A DNA stretch of 44,676 nt from Paracoccaceae bacterium (GTDB taxonomy: Bacteria > Pseudomonadota > Alphaproteobacteria > Rhodobacterales > Rhodobacteraceae), in contig CACPPZ010000011.1 of NCBI GenBank assembly GCA_902635985.1, positions 1 to 44,676 on the forward strand. Reading direction: 5' to 3'. The notes beneath the pieces are model-generated. The model was not told where the DNA came from, did no database searches, and worked only from the letters and a program-made list of their open reading frames with translations. This document shows, one piece after another, positions 9,175 through 16,756 of this stretch; positions within the stretch are counted from its first letter, which is position 1, and each line of letters begins with the position of its first letter. A program made the translations under genes and the position numbers.

Positions 9175-9942
9175 TTAGGTCCAGGGCGATTTTTTGCTAA
9201 GACTTGACTTTACCTTTGGGATTGCCGACTTAACCATTTCATAATCAGCCTCAGGATAGGGTGGGTGGCCGCTACTATATATCCAGAACTTAAAACCACC
9301 TAATTTAAAAAAAGTTGGCAAGCAAAGAATACTTCCGACAAGAAACCCGCCAATATGCGCCCAATAAGCTACACCGCTTTGACCCGACATTAAAATAGTT
9401 CCATTTGCCAATTGCAGGAAAAACCACACGCCAAGAACTAGCCACGCTCGCAAAGAAAAAATTTTAAAAAATATGAAGATGAAGAATACTACATCTACGC
9501 GTGCCTTAGGGTATAATAGAAGGTACCCTCCCATCACGCCAGCTATTGCTCCTGACGCTCCGACAAGTGGTATTGGTGAAAGAGGTGCGGTTAGGTAATA
9601 AATAATACTGGCTCCAATCCCACTAAGTAAATAAAAAACTAGGAAGCCTAGGTGCCCCATTTGATCTTCGAGGTTATCACCAAAAATATGCAAAAATAAC
9701 ATGTTTCCTGCGAGGTGTAGGATGCCAGCATGCAGAAAAATTGATGTTATTAAAGTTAATAAACCTTCGCCTTGAGTAAGATTATATGGAATTAGAGCCC
9801 ATGATGAAAAAAATTCGTTTATAATTTGAGGATCGTTTATATTTCCCCAATAGCTAAAAAATATAACGCAGTTAATAGAAATTATCGAGTAGGTAACGTA
9901 GGGTGTCCGCCCAGATGGATTATGATCCCTTATTGGTAACAT
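9175..9942 (-). CDS. Rhomboid family intramembrane serine protease
   Basis: A 255-residue polytopic membrane protein with at least six predicted helices. The catalytic Ser130 lies in LVGASGAIAGVMGGY and the catalytic His196 in AYWAHIGGFLVG. The conserved HAGILHLAGNMLFLHIFG block (about residues 71-88) is the usual L2/helix-2 region. It would cleave substrate transmembrane helices within the inner membrane; its targets are unknown. Start at ATG 9942, weak ribosome binding site. Confidence 0.9.
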   Translation of the reverse strand: MLPIRDHNPSGRTPYVTYSIISINCVIFFSYWGNINDPQIINEFFSSWALIPYNLTQGEGLLTLITSIFLHAGILHLAGNMLFLHIFGDNLEDQMGHLGFLVFYLLSGIGASIIYYLTAPLSPIPLVGASGAIAGVMGGYLLLYPKARVDVVFFIFIFFKIFSLRAWLVLGVWFFLQLANGTILMSGQSGVAYWAHIGGFLVGSILCLPTFFKLGGFKFWIYSSGHPPYPEADYEMVKSAIPKVKSSLSKKSPWT

Positions 9943-10285
9943 TCTGAAACGCCTAACCTCTTAAATTATTCTCTATAACCTATGGAATAGTTTTCTTGCT
10001 AAGAATACTGAAATGGTAAAATCATGATGTGCCTTTCTAAATCTTCCATAAAGCATCTGTAGTTGTTCTTGACTAGAAAGGATTAGATTTAATCAATTTT
10101 TACTAATGATCAAACGGGAACTTTTAACGATAATTCCTTTGAGTTATCAGTAATGTCACAAAAGTAGTGCTTGGTTAATAAGAGCGAATTAATATTCGCT
10201 CTTAAATATTTAAAATCAAAAAACCTGTTATACTATCGCTGCAGAATAGTAATCATTGTTAGCGACCTGCAGTTTGACGGGAGCA
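9943..10285. other. Intergenic region with a 10-bp inverted repeat
   Basis: This 343-base AT-rich gap lies between two minus-strand genes. I see no coding sequence. It holds a perfect 10-bp inverted repeat, AAGAGCGAAT / ATTCGCTCTT with a 4-base TAAT loop, at 10180-10203. The repeat lies downstream of the pseudoazurin stop on the minus strand. It lacks a T tract in either direction, so it is more likely an mRNA-stabilising or pausing hairpin than a classic terminator. Confidence 0.5.
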
Positions 10286-10780
10286 TTAAGCTGTAAAACC
10301 CGCAGCATCTGCTTCTTCCCACAAAGCTTTCCAAGCCTTTTTGGCTTTTCCTCTATGTTTGACAGACCTGGCTTCCTCGAGATTATCAAGCATCCCGTCA
10401 CCTTCGACAACGATAAGACCTATCATACCCATATTGGCATGAGGTTTGCATTGATAACCGTAAAAACCTGGCACATCAAAAACAACATCAACTTGTTTGT
10501 TGATCTTACCCTTCCACTTTTCAGCACCTGTCGGCAACATTCCTTTAATGATTTCGCTATTATGCCCTTTGTCAGAAGGTATAAAGCTTACTTCATCACC
10601 CACTTGAACTTTTAATAAATGTGGTGAGAAAATCATCTTATTTTTAGAATTATTAGGGTCTTTATTAAGCATTAGGACTTCATATTTGGTAGATCCCATT
10701 GCTGTTTTTGACATGAGTAATGAGCCTGTTAATGCCGCAGATACTGCGATAAATTCTCTTTTTGACATTTTTTTGAACAT
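10286..10780 (-). CDS. Pseudoazurin (type-1 blue copper protein)
   Basis: A 164-residue exported cupredoxin. The signal segment (KREFIAVSAALTGSLLMS) ends near residue 29. The copper ligands are His73 (DKGHNSE) and Cys111, His114 and Met119 (CKPHANMGM), with the Cys+3/+8 spacing of pseudoazurin. The protein shuttles single electrons in the periplasm, classically from the cytochrome bc1 complex to nitrite or N2O reductase. No denitrification genes are here. It is divergent from puhC-pufLMX. A clear GGAGAA ribosome binding site precedes the ATG. Confidence 0.92.
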   Translation of the reverse strand: MFKKMSKREFIAVSAALTGSLLMSKTAMGSTKYEVLMLNKDPNNSKNKMIFSPHLLKVQVGDEVSFIPSDKGHNSEIIKGMLPTGAEKWKGKINKQVDVVFDVPGFYGYQCKPHANMGMIGLIVVEGDGMLDNLEEARSVKHRGKAKKAWKALWEEADAAGFTA

Positions 10781-11168
10781 TTATTTCTCCATTACAAAGT
10801 TTTGACCCACCAAAATTAAACAGATTTAGGCCATTTTACACTCAATATGTTTACTAAAGGCGCTGGCATTGATAGAGATGTACTATTTCGCTGACCTTGA
10901 GTTAATCTACAATAAAGCACCCTTTGTGTGGATTTCAATAGGTTAATTTGGATATATTTTCGCAATCTAAATTGCAATTGACAAAGATAGTTACAAGCGA
11001 CATCTTAAAATGGCTCTTAATGCTAAGAGCAAAATAACTATTAGACATTGCCAGCCATCTTTTAAGAAGGTACTCAACTATGTCCTGATTAGAAACGCCA
11101 GCCAGTCATCTTGTGGATATTTGTTTTGGTAGAATTGATAACTTTACTAAATTTAACGGGGTAGTCTC
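10781..11168. promoter_or_regulatory. Divergent intergenic region, pseudoazurin / puhC
   Basis: This 388-base region separates the divergent pseudoazurin and puhC genes and must hold both promoters. It has a perfect 7-bp inverted repeat GCTCTTA / TAAGAGC with an ATGC loop (11013-11030). There is also an imperfect direct repeat: GCCAGCCATCTT at 11050-11061 and GCCAGCCAGTCATCTT at 11097-11112. I found no TGT-N12-ACA motif here, unlike upstream of pufL, and no small LH1-like reading frame. Confidence 0.45.
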
Positions 11169-11609
11169 GTGGGTAATGCTCCGAAGATATTACAGTCTCT
11201 CAAGCCTCAATGGCTGGTTCCTGCTACAATGGTTGCATCGATTGTATTTGTAATTGGCTTTCAGGTTTTTAAATTTGAGCCAATAAACGTGTCTTCCAAT
11301 AGCTCTATTATTTCTAGTAAAATGATTTACATTGAAGAAAGTGATGATTTGGAAACTAGAATTTTAAATGAAAAGGGCGCTGTCTTAGTCGAGTATCCAA
11401 AAGGCAAAGAAACATTTGTTTCTACGATCTTAAGAGTCATAAATAGAGATCGGATTAAAAGAAATATAGATAAATCCGGCCCTTTAATTCTACAAAAAAA
11501 AGATAATGGGCGTATAAGTATTTTCGATCCCTCATCGGAAAAAGAAGTAGATTTAATGGCTTTTGGGGAAGATAATATTTTAGTATTCCGTGATATATTA
11601 GGGCACTAG
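11169..11609 (+). CDS. puhC: Photosynthetic complex assembly protein PuhC
   Basis: A 146-residue protein with one N-terminal transmembrane helix (WLVPATMVASIVFVIGFQVF) and a periplasmic domain. The domain follows the PuhC pattern: a FVSTILRVINRDR block near residue 80 (family form FVRG-LR-L-RER), then GRISIFDPSSEKEVDLMAFG near the end (family form DGRLSLTDP..GR.IDL.AFG). PuhC helps assemble the reaction centre-LH1 complex. It normally sits with puhA and puhB in the bch-puh superoperon; here it sits directly upstream of pufL. The start is GTG at 11169, preceded by a GGGG stretch at about 11158-11161. Confidence 0.78.
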   Translation: MGNAPKILQSLKPQWLVPATMVASIVFVIGFQVFKFEPINVSSNSSIISSKMIYIEESDDLETRILNEKGAVLVEYPKGKETFVSTILRVINRDRIKRNIDKSGPLILQKKDNGRISIFDPSSEKEVDLMAFGEDNILVFRDILGH

Positions 11610-11648
11610 TGTAAATATAACCTTACACACTGTAAATTTTAATTGACA
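11610..11648 (+). promoter_or_regulatory. Tandem PpsR/CrtJ-type operators upstream of pufL
   Basis: Two perfect TGT-N12-ACA palindromes lie back to back: 11610-11627 and 11631-11648, separated by 3 bases and starting just after the puhC stop codon. TGT-N12-ACA is the established binding site of PpsR/CrtJ, the aerobic/light repressor of photosynthesis genes, which binds paired sites cooperatively. The second palindrome contains a TTGACA (11643-11648) that could be a -35 box, so repressor binding would block RNA polymerase. A matching -10 is not obvious. Regulation by PpsR is an inference from the motif. Confidence 0.7.
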
Positions 11649-11782
11649 TATTTATTTCTTTTTTTATCCTCGGAACAGAGGGAATCTACCTGTGATTCAC
11701 GCGCTTTCATGTAAAAATACATTGGAGGCTCAAACAAAGATGTTGGTAAGACAGGTATACCTACGGAAGAGAAGGATAATTT

Positions 11783-12631
11783 ATGGCTCTTTTATCTTTT
11801 GAAAAGAAATATCGAGTTCGCGGTGGTACCTTAGTAGGAGGTGACCTTTGCGACTTTTGGGTTGGCCCATTTTATGTGGGCTTCTGGGGGCTCTCGGTGG
11901 TTTTTTTCGCTTTACTTGGAACAATTCTAGTTTTTTATGGTGCAGCTATTGGTGATACCTGGAACCCATGGCTTATTTCAATTGAACCACCAGATCTTGA
12001 CGTTGGTCTGGGCTTTGCGCCTCTAAAAGAGGGTGGTCTCTGGCAATTAATTACAATTTGTGCTCACGGTGCATTTATTTCATGGGCTCTACGTGAGGTT
12101 GAGATTTCGAGAAAGCTAGGAATGGGTTTACATGTACCAGTCGCATTTGCTGTTGCAATTTTCGCTTACACCACACTTGTTGTAATTCGCCCTGTATTAA
12201 TGGGTGCGTGGGGCCATGGCTTTCCATATGGAATTTGGTCACATCTAGATTGGGTCAATAACGTTGGTTATGCCTACGGTAATTTTCACTATAATCCAGC
12301 CCATATGATTGCTGTAAGTTTATTTTTCACAACGACTTTAGCATTGGCGTTGCACGGCTCGCTAATTCTTTCAGCAGCCAATCCAGAAAAAGGAAACGAA
12401 ATGCGCTCACCGGATCATGAAGATACCTTTTTTCGTGATTTTATAGGTTATTCTATTGGGCCGCTAGGCATCCACCGTCTTGGACTGCTTCTCGCACTTA
12501 ATGCAGTAATCTGGTCTGCGATATGTATCGTCATCTCCGGCACAGTTTGGTTCGATGCATGGTCTGAATGGTGGTTTTGGTATGTAGATCTCCCTATGTG
12601 GGTAGATATTGAGGGAGGCGTAAATGGTTGA
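11783..12631 (+). CDS. pufL: Photosynthetic reaction centre L subunit
   Basis: A 282-residue five-helix membrane protein, the same length as in Rhodobacter. It binds bacteriochlorophyll, bacteriopheophytin, quinone QA/QB and the non-haem iron. The key histidines are intact: His154 (accessory bacteriochlorophyll), His174 (special pair, in HYNPAHMIA), and His191 and His231 (iron ligands, in LALHGSL and GIHRLGL). The block [20 protein letters not shown] is near-identical to known PufL. An AGAGAAGGA ribosome binding site precedes the ATG. It overlaps pufM by 8 bases. It appears fully functional. Confidence 0.97.
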   Translation: MALLSFEKKYRVRGGTLVGGDLCDFWVGPFYVGFWGLSVVFFALLGTILVFYGAAIGDTWNPWLISIEPPDLDVGLGFAPLKEGGLWQLITICAHGAFISWALREVEISRKLGMGLHVPVAFAVAIFAYTTLVVIRPVLMGAWGHGFPYGIWSHLDWVNNVGYAYGNFHYNPAHMIAVSLFFTTTLALALHGSLILSAANPEKGNEMRSPDHEDTFFRDFIGYSIGPLGIHRLGLLLALNAVIWSAICIVISGTVWFDAWSEWWFWYVDLPMWVDIEGGVNG

Positions 12632-13547
12632 GTATCAGAATATTTTTACACAGGTGCAGGTTCAAGGACCACCTGAGATGGGAGTTGAAGAGGGTGTGCC
12701 TCTCAATGATAGGACAAATTCAGCTCGATTTTCGAAATTGTTAGGTTGGTTTGGAAATGCTCAACTTGGTCCGATCTATCTAGGTTCTTTTGGTGTAGTA
12801 GGTCTCGCTACAGGGTTGATTTGGTTTGTAATAGTTGGCGCAAGTTATTGGGCGCAGGCTGATTATAATCCAGTGATATTCCTACGCGATTTATTTTACT
12901 TTTCTTTGGAGCCACCGGCCGAAGAATACGGTTTGAGTATGCCTCCAATGAAAGAGGGTGGTTTGTGGCTAATCGCGAGTTTCTTTCTACTTGTTTCAGT
13001 GCTTTCATGGTGGCTGAGATCTTATGAGCTAGCGAGGCAGCTTAAAATGGGTAAGCACGTATTCTACGCCTTTGGCGCCGCAATATGGCTTTTCCTAGTT
13101 CTTGGTTTAATTCGACCGGTCTTAATGGGTAGTTGGTCTGAGGCTGTCCCATACGGAATTTTTAGTCATCTTGACTGGACGATGAACTTTTCCGTGGTGT
13201 ATGGTAATCTTTTTTATAATCCTTTCCACGCTTTGTGTATCGCATTCCTGTATGGATCAGCATTATTGTTCGCCATGCATGGGGCGACGATTTTAGCGGT
13301 CTCTAGATTCGGTGGTGATAGAGAATTAGAGCAAATTGCCGATCGTGGTACAGCATCCGAGCGTGCTGCTTTGTTTTGGCGATGGACCATGGGCTTTAAT
13401 GCCTCGATGGAGGGTATTCATCGGTGGGCTTGGTGGTTCGCAATTTTGGTTCCAATCACCGGAGGCATCGGAATACTTCTGACTGGCACTGTTGTAGACA
13501 ATTGGTACTATTGGGCTCAGCTTCACGGCTATGCCCCAATGAATTGA
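12624..13547 (+). CDS. pufM: Photosynthetic reaction centre M subunit
   Basis: A 307-residue partner of PufL. Functional residues are present at the positions expected from Rhodobacter sphaeroides: His182 (accessory bacteriochlorophyll), His202 (special pair), and the iron ligands His219, Glu234 and His266. Motifs include [19 protein letters not shown] and [13 protein letters not shown] strong GAGGGAGG ribosome binding site lies inside the end of pufL, and the ATG overlaps the pufL stop region, indicating translational coupling. No pufC (tetraheme cytochrome) follows, so a soluble electron donor must re-reduce the special pair. Confidence 0.97.
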   Translation: MVEYQNIFTQVQVQGPPEMGVEEGVPLNDRTNSARFSKLLGWFGNAQLGPIYLGSFGVVGLATGLIWFVIVGASYWAQADYNPVIFLRDLFYFSLEPPAEEYGLSMPPMKEGGLWLIASFFLLVSVLSWWLRSYELARQLKMGKHVFYAFGAAIWLFLVLGLIRPVLMGSWSEAVPYGIFSHLDWTMNFSVVYGNLFYNPFHALCIAFLYGSALLFAMHGATILAVSRFGGDRELEQIADRGTASERAALFWRWTMGFNASMEGIHRWAWWFAILVPITGGIGILLTGTVVDNWYYWAQLHGYAPMN

Positions 13548-13557
13548 GGTAATCAAA

Positions 13558-13773
13558 ATGGATAGTAAAGATACGAAAGTTGGTTGGGATAGGGAAATGT
13601 CGATTGCTCAAATATTTGGGCAGATGTTTTCTGGTTCCCTACTTGGTGGGGCATTGGTCGGAGTGCCAGTGGTTTTTATAGTTGCGCTCATGTGGTTGGG
13701 TGAATTTCTCCCTGCTGAGTCTAAACTTGCGGATGACCCGACACCGGATTCATTTTTATCGACTAAAGACTAA
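13558..13773 (+). CDS. pufX: PufX-like reaction-centre accessory protein
   Basis: A 71-residue protein with one transmembrane helix, cytoplasmic N-terminus and polar C-terminal tail, directly after pufM (10-base gap). Aligned by eye with Rhodobacter PufX, several residues coincide: QM at the helix start, a Gly, a Gly-rich GG/G stretch (SLLGGALVGV), Ile, Gly, and a closing LP (GEFLPAES). Position and topology also fit. PufX interrupts the LH1 ring to allow quinone exchange. Overall identity is low, as is usual for PufX, so this is likely but not certain. The gene ends 42 bases before a strong terminator. Confidence 0.65.
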   Translation: MDSKDTKVGWDREMSIAQIFGQMFSGSLLGGALVGVPVVFIVALMWLGEFLPAESKLADDPTPDSFLSTKD

Positions 13774-13815
13774 AAATATTATTTTTTCTAACTCTTAGTT
13801 GATTGAAAAAGTAAA

Positions 13816-13844
13816 AACTGCAGCTCTTCTCGCTGCAGTTTTTT
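13816..13844 (+). terminator. Rho-independent terminator of the puf operon
   Basis: A perfect 9-bp stem AACTGCAGC / GCTGCAGTT with a 7-base loop is followed by a T run (13839-13844). This is a textbook intrinsic terminator downstream of pufX. It shows that the transcription unit ends at pufX and does not continue into bch or crt genes. Confidence 0.9.
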
Positions 13845-14103
13845 ATTTATATATTTATATCAAAAGTCTGACTTCAGAATTTAAGTCGAAAAATAAATAC
13901 GATGTTAGGAACACCTGTATTCAGCTGATTTTTTTATTTTGTTAGCTTTAGAAATGGAAAGAGCCTATTGACGTGCCGAGTACTTAAAACTATTTTTGGG
14001 ATCGGCGAGACTGACTGCTAAGCCGTGTGATGATCTTCCTGCTATCGCAATGTTTCTAGGCAGCTTTAAAATATACCTCTTATATAGGTGACTTAGGAAA
14101 TCT
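13845..14103. other. Intergenic region upstream of the LysR gene
   Basis: About 260 AT-rich bases between the puf terminator and the LysR-type regulator gene. It must contain the regulator's promoter. I see no convincing promoter hexamers and no gene. A minus-strand open frame at 13965-14237 overlaps the regulator start and has no protein-like features. Confidence 0.4.
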
Positions 14104-14982
14104 ATGGCTGAACTTCGAGATTTACAAATGCTGGTGTCGTTGTCCAGGACAAGAAATTTCTCAAGGTCTGCAACGGACTGTAATATTTCACAGCCTGCTT
14201 TTTCGACCCGAATTAGAAAATTAGAAGAGCGTCTCAAACTACCTTTGGTGCGTCGCGGTAATAGCTTTCAGGGGTTTACTACAGAGGGTGAAGTAGTGCT
14301 GAAATGGGCCCGAAAGCTTTTGGCTGATGAGGAAGGCATGCGGCAGGAGATCGCTTCACTTAAAAACGATCTGAACGGTACATTGTCGCTTGGAGTAATA
14401 CCCACGGCAATGCCATTTGCTGCCCGTGTCTCAGCAAAACTTCGAGAAAAGCACCCTAATCTATCTATAGAGATTTATTCCGAATCCACTCACCAAATCG
14501 TACGTAAGCTAAATAATTTTTCACTAGACGCAGGAATACTTTACTTCGAGAATGGAGATCCAGATACTACAGTAAAACTTTACGAAGAGAGATATGTTTT
14601 CATTGCGCCTAGGTCGCTTATGGTTTCTAGGGAAAAGCAAATTACATGGGCAGAAGTCGTGCAGGTTCCTTTATGCCTTTTGACTCAAAATATGAAAAAC
14701 CGCCAGCTACTAGATCGGCACTTCTTGGAATTAGGGATCTCCCCGAATATAGTCACTCAAGCCAGTGATTTTACCGCTGTTTTGGCGCAGGTTGCCGCGG
14801 GTAACGCTGCAACAATCGCACCTGTCAGCGTGGCGGAGACATTTCTAGATTTAAAATCCACCAAACAACTAGATTTGATCCGTCCTGTTCTGACCCACTC
14901 GGTTGGTCTTTCGATTAAAGAACAATCCCCAGTGCTGCCGATGGTTGAAGCTCTTCGAAAAGCTGTCAAGTCGGCATTATAA
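14104..14982 (+). CDS. LysR-type transcriptional regulator, probably of formate dehydrogenase
   Basis: A 292-residue LysR-type regulator. The N-terminal winged helix-turn-helix is visible (LQMLVSLSRTRNFSRSATDC then SQPAFSTRIRKLEERL, residues about 7-45). The rest is a periplasmic-binding-protein-like effector domain. It lies upstream of and in the same direction as the formate dehydrogenase genes (88-base gap). LysR regulators commonly sit next to fds operons in alphaproteobacteria, so control of that operon is a reasonable inference; the effector is unknown. Confidence 0.88.
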   Translation: MAELRDLQMLVSLSRTRNFSRSATDCNISQPAFSTRIRKLEERLKLPLVRRGNSFQGFTTEGEVVLKWARKLLADEEGMRQEIASLKNDLNGTLSLGVIPTAMPFAARVSAKLREKHPNLSIEIYSESTHQIVRKLNNFSLDAGILYFENGDPDTTVKLYEERYVFIAPRSLMVSREKQITWAEVVQVPLCLLTQNMKNRQLLDRHFLELGISPNIVTQASDFTAVLAQVAAGNAATIAPVSVAETFLDLKSTKQLDLIRPVLTHSVGLSIKEQSPVLPMVEALRKAVKSAL

Positions 14983-15070
14983 TCATTTCAAATCGTACCT
15001 TCAATTATTTGTATTGGAATTTATAAAAATTATCTGTATTTCTGCGATTGTATACATATGTAGGCCGAGC

Positions 15071-16753
15071 ATGGGAAAAATTGAATCAGGCATATGGAAG
15101 TCCGGCAAGGGTAAAGGGCGGGCTTACACAAAAGGTAGGCCTCTAGACGACGTCGCTTGGGCTGAAGTAAAAGACCTATTAAAGGGTAAAAGTCTCGAGC
15201 GGGATCTGTTGATAGAGCATTTACATTTAATACAAGATAAATTTAAATGCATTAGTACAGCTCATATGCGGGCTTTGGCAGAAGAGATGAGAATTTCATC
15301 TGCAGAAGTATATGAGGTAACATCGTTCTATGCTCATTTTGATATTGTGAAAGATGGCGAGCAGCCTCCTCCAAAATTGACAATTCGTGTCTGTGATAGC
15401 TTATCTTGTATGTTGGCCGGAGCTGGTACGCTGAAAAAAAAATTGGAAGATGGTTTGAATCCTTCTGAAGTAAGAGTTTTACGTGCCCCATGTATGGGCC
15501 GTTGTGATACGGCGCCCGCCTTAGAGCTAGGACACGCTCACATCGATGAGGCCACTGTGGAAAAGGTCACAGAGGCAATTGAAAATAACAACGTGCATCC
15601 ATCAATCCCAGAATATCAGAGGTTTCCAGAGTATGTCTCTTCTGGTGGATACGAAACTTTAAAATCCCTCCGTAAATCAGGCGACTGGAAGGAAGTGCAG
15701 ACTGAAATCTTAGGTGCTGGTCTCCGTGGGCTTGGAGGCGCGGGATTTCCTTCGGGGAAAAAATGGGAGTTTGTTAGAGCAAATGAGGGCCCAAGATATA
15801 TCGCCGTTAATGGAGATGAGGGAGAGCCGGGAACGTTTAAGGACAGGTACTATCTAGAACGCACCCCACACTTATTTCTCGAGGGAATGCTAATTGCAGC
15901 TTGGGCTGTTGAAGCTGAGAAAGCATATATTTACATGAGGGATGAGTATCCATCTGTTCTCAGGATATTAAAAGATGAAATAACACAATTAGAAATGGCG
16001 GGTATTGTGAAAGAAGGTTATATCGACCTTCGTCGCGGGGCTGGCGCATACATTTGTGGCGAAGAGAGCGCAATGATAGAGAGTATTGAGGGGAAACGCG
16101 GCATTCCGCGTCATCGACCGCCATTCGTTGCGCAGGTTGGAATATTCGGCAGACCCACCCTGGTGCACAATGTCGAAACGTTGCATTGGATAGCGCGCAT
16201 ATGTCGAGAAGGTGGTGAAATATTCTCTGGAACGAAAAAAAATGGTAGAGTAGGTCTGCGCAGTTATTCAGTTTCAGGCAGAGTTAAAAATCCCGGTGTT
16301 CATCTTCTGCCATCTGGTTCTACTATCCTGGATATTATTGACGCCTGCGGGGGAATGTTAGACGGCCATACTTTTAAAGCGTATCAGCCTGGGGGTCCGT
16401 CGTCTGGCCTTTTGCCTGCATCAATTAATGACGTTCCAATGGATTTTGATACACTGCAGTCTCTTGACACATTCATTGGGTCTGCTGCCGTAGTTATTTT
16501 ATCCCAAGCAGACAAACCTCGGGATGCCGCATTAAATATGCTCAGGTTTTTTGAAGATGAAAGCTGTGGGCAATGTACGCCATGCCGAGTTGGGTGTGAA
16601 AAAGCGGTCAAACTACTTGATGAGCCAAAGTGGAATGCAGAGCTACTAACAGAAATCTGTAATGCGATGGGTGACGCTTCAATTTGCGGATTAGGTCAAG
16701 CCGCTTCAAATCCTATAAAGCTGACATTACGGCATTTCCCGGATGAGGTATAA
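15071..16753 (+). CDS. NAD-dependent formate dehydrogenase, fused gamma-beta (24-kDa/51-kDa type) subunit
   Basis: A 560-residue diaphorase subunit. Residues about 40-170 form a NuoE/FdsG-like thioredoxin domain with [2Fe-2S] cysteines (CDSLSC and APCMGRC). The rest is NuoF/FdsB-like: NADH loop GLRGLGGAGFPSGKKW, FMN motif GDEGEPGTFKDRY, and [4Fe-4S] motif CGQCTPCRVGC. It passes electrons from formate to NAD+. In Rhodobacter capsulatus and Cupriavidus these are two proteins (FdsG and FdsB); here they are fused. The frame is open further upstream (from 14903) but that stretch overlaps the LysR gene, so ATG 15071 is chosen. The fdsA-like gene follows after 3 bases. Confidence 0.88.
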   Translation: MGKIESGIWKSGKGKGRAYTKGRPLDDVAWAEVKDLLKGKSLERDLLIEHLHLIQDKFKCISTAHMRALAEEMRISSAEVYEVTSFYAHFDIVKDGEQPPPKLTIRVCDSLSCMLAGAGTLKKKLEDGLNPSEVRVLRAPCMGRCDTAPALELGHAHIDEATVEKVTEAIENNNVHPSIPEYQRFPEYVSSGGYETLKSLRKSGDWKEVQTEILGAGLRGLGGAGFPSGKKWEFVRANEGPRYIAVNGDEGEPGTFKDRYYLERTPHLFLEGMLIAAWAVEAEKAYIYMRDEYPSVLRILKDEITQLEMAGIVKEGYIDLRRGAGAYICGEESAMIESIEGKRGIPRHRPPFVAQVGIFGRPTLVHNVETLHWIARICREGGEIFSGTKKNGRVGLRSYSVSGRVKNPGVHLLPSGSTILDIIDACGGMLDGHTFKAYQPGGPSSGLLPASINDVPMDFDTLQSLDTFIGSAAVVILSQADKPRDAALNMLRFFEDESCGQCTPCRVGCEKAVKLLDEPKWNAELLTEICNAMGDASICGLGQAASNPIKLTLRHFPDEV

Positions 16754-16756
16754 CCA

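Noticed and set aside
10781-11168. LH1 genes or pufQ upstream of puhC
   Set aside because: No open frame of 45-60 residues with a central hydrophobic stretch and His was seen.
11610-11782. Possible pufB or pufA (LH1) genes between puhC and pufL
   Set aside because: The gap is 173 bases, part of it taken by the two palindromes, and no frame encodes an LH1-like helix with the conserved His.
13965-14237. 90-residue minus-strand open frame across the start of the LysR gene
   Set aside because: It overlaps the helix-turn-helix coding region of the LysR gene, has no recognisable domain and no good ribosome binding site.
14903-15070. N-terminal extension of the fused formate dehydrogenase subunit
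   Set aside because: This stretch overlaps the end of the LysR gene and reads as hydrophobic non-family sequence; homology starts after Met at 15071.
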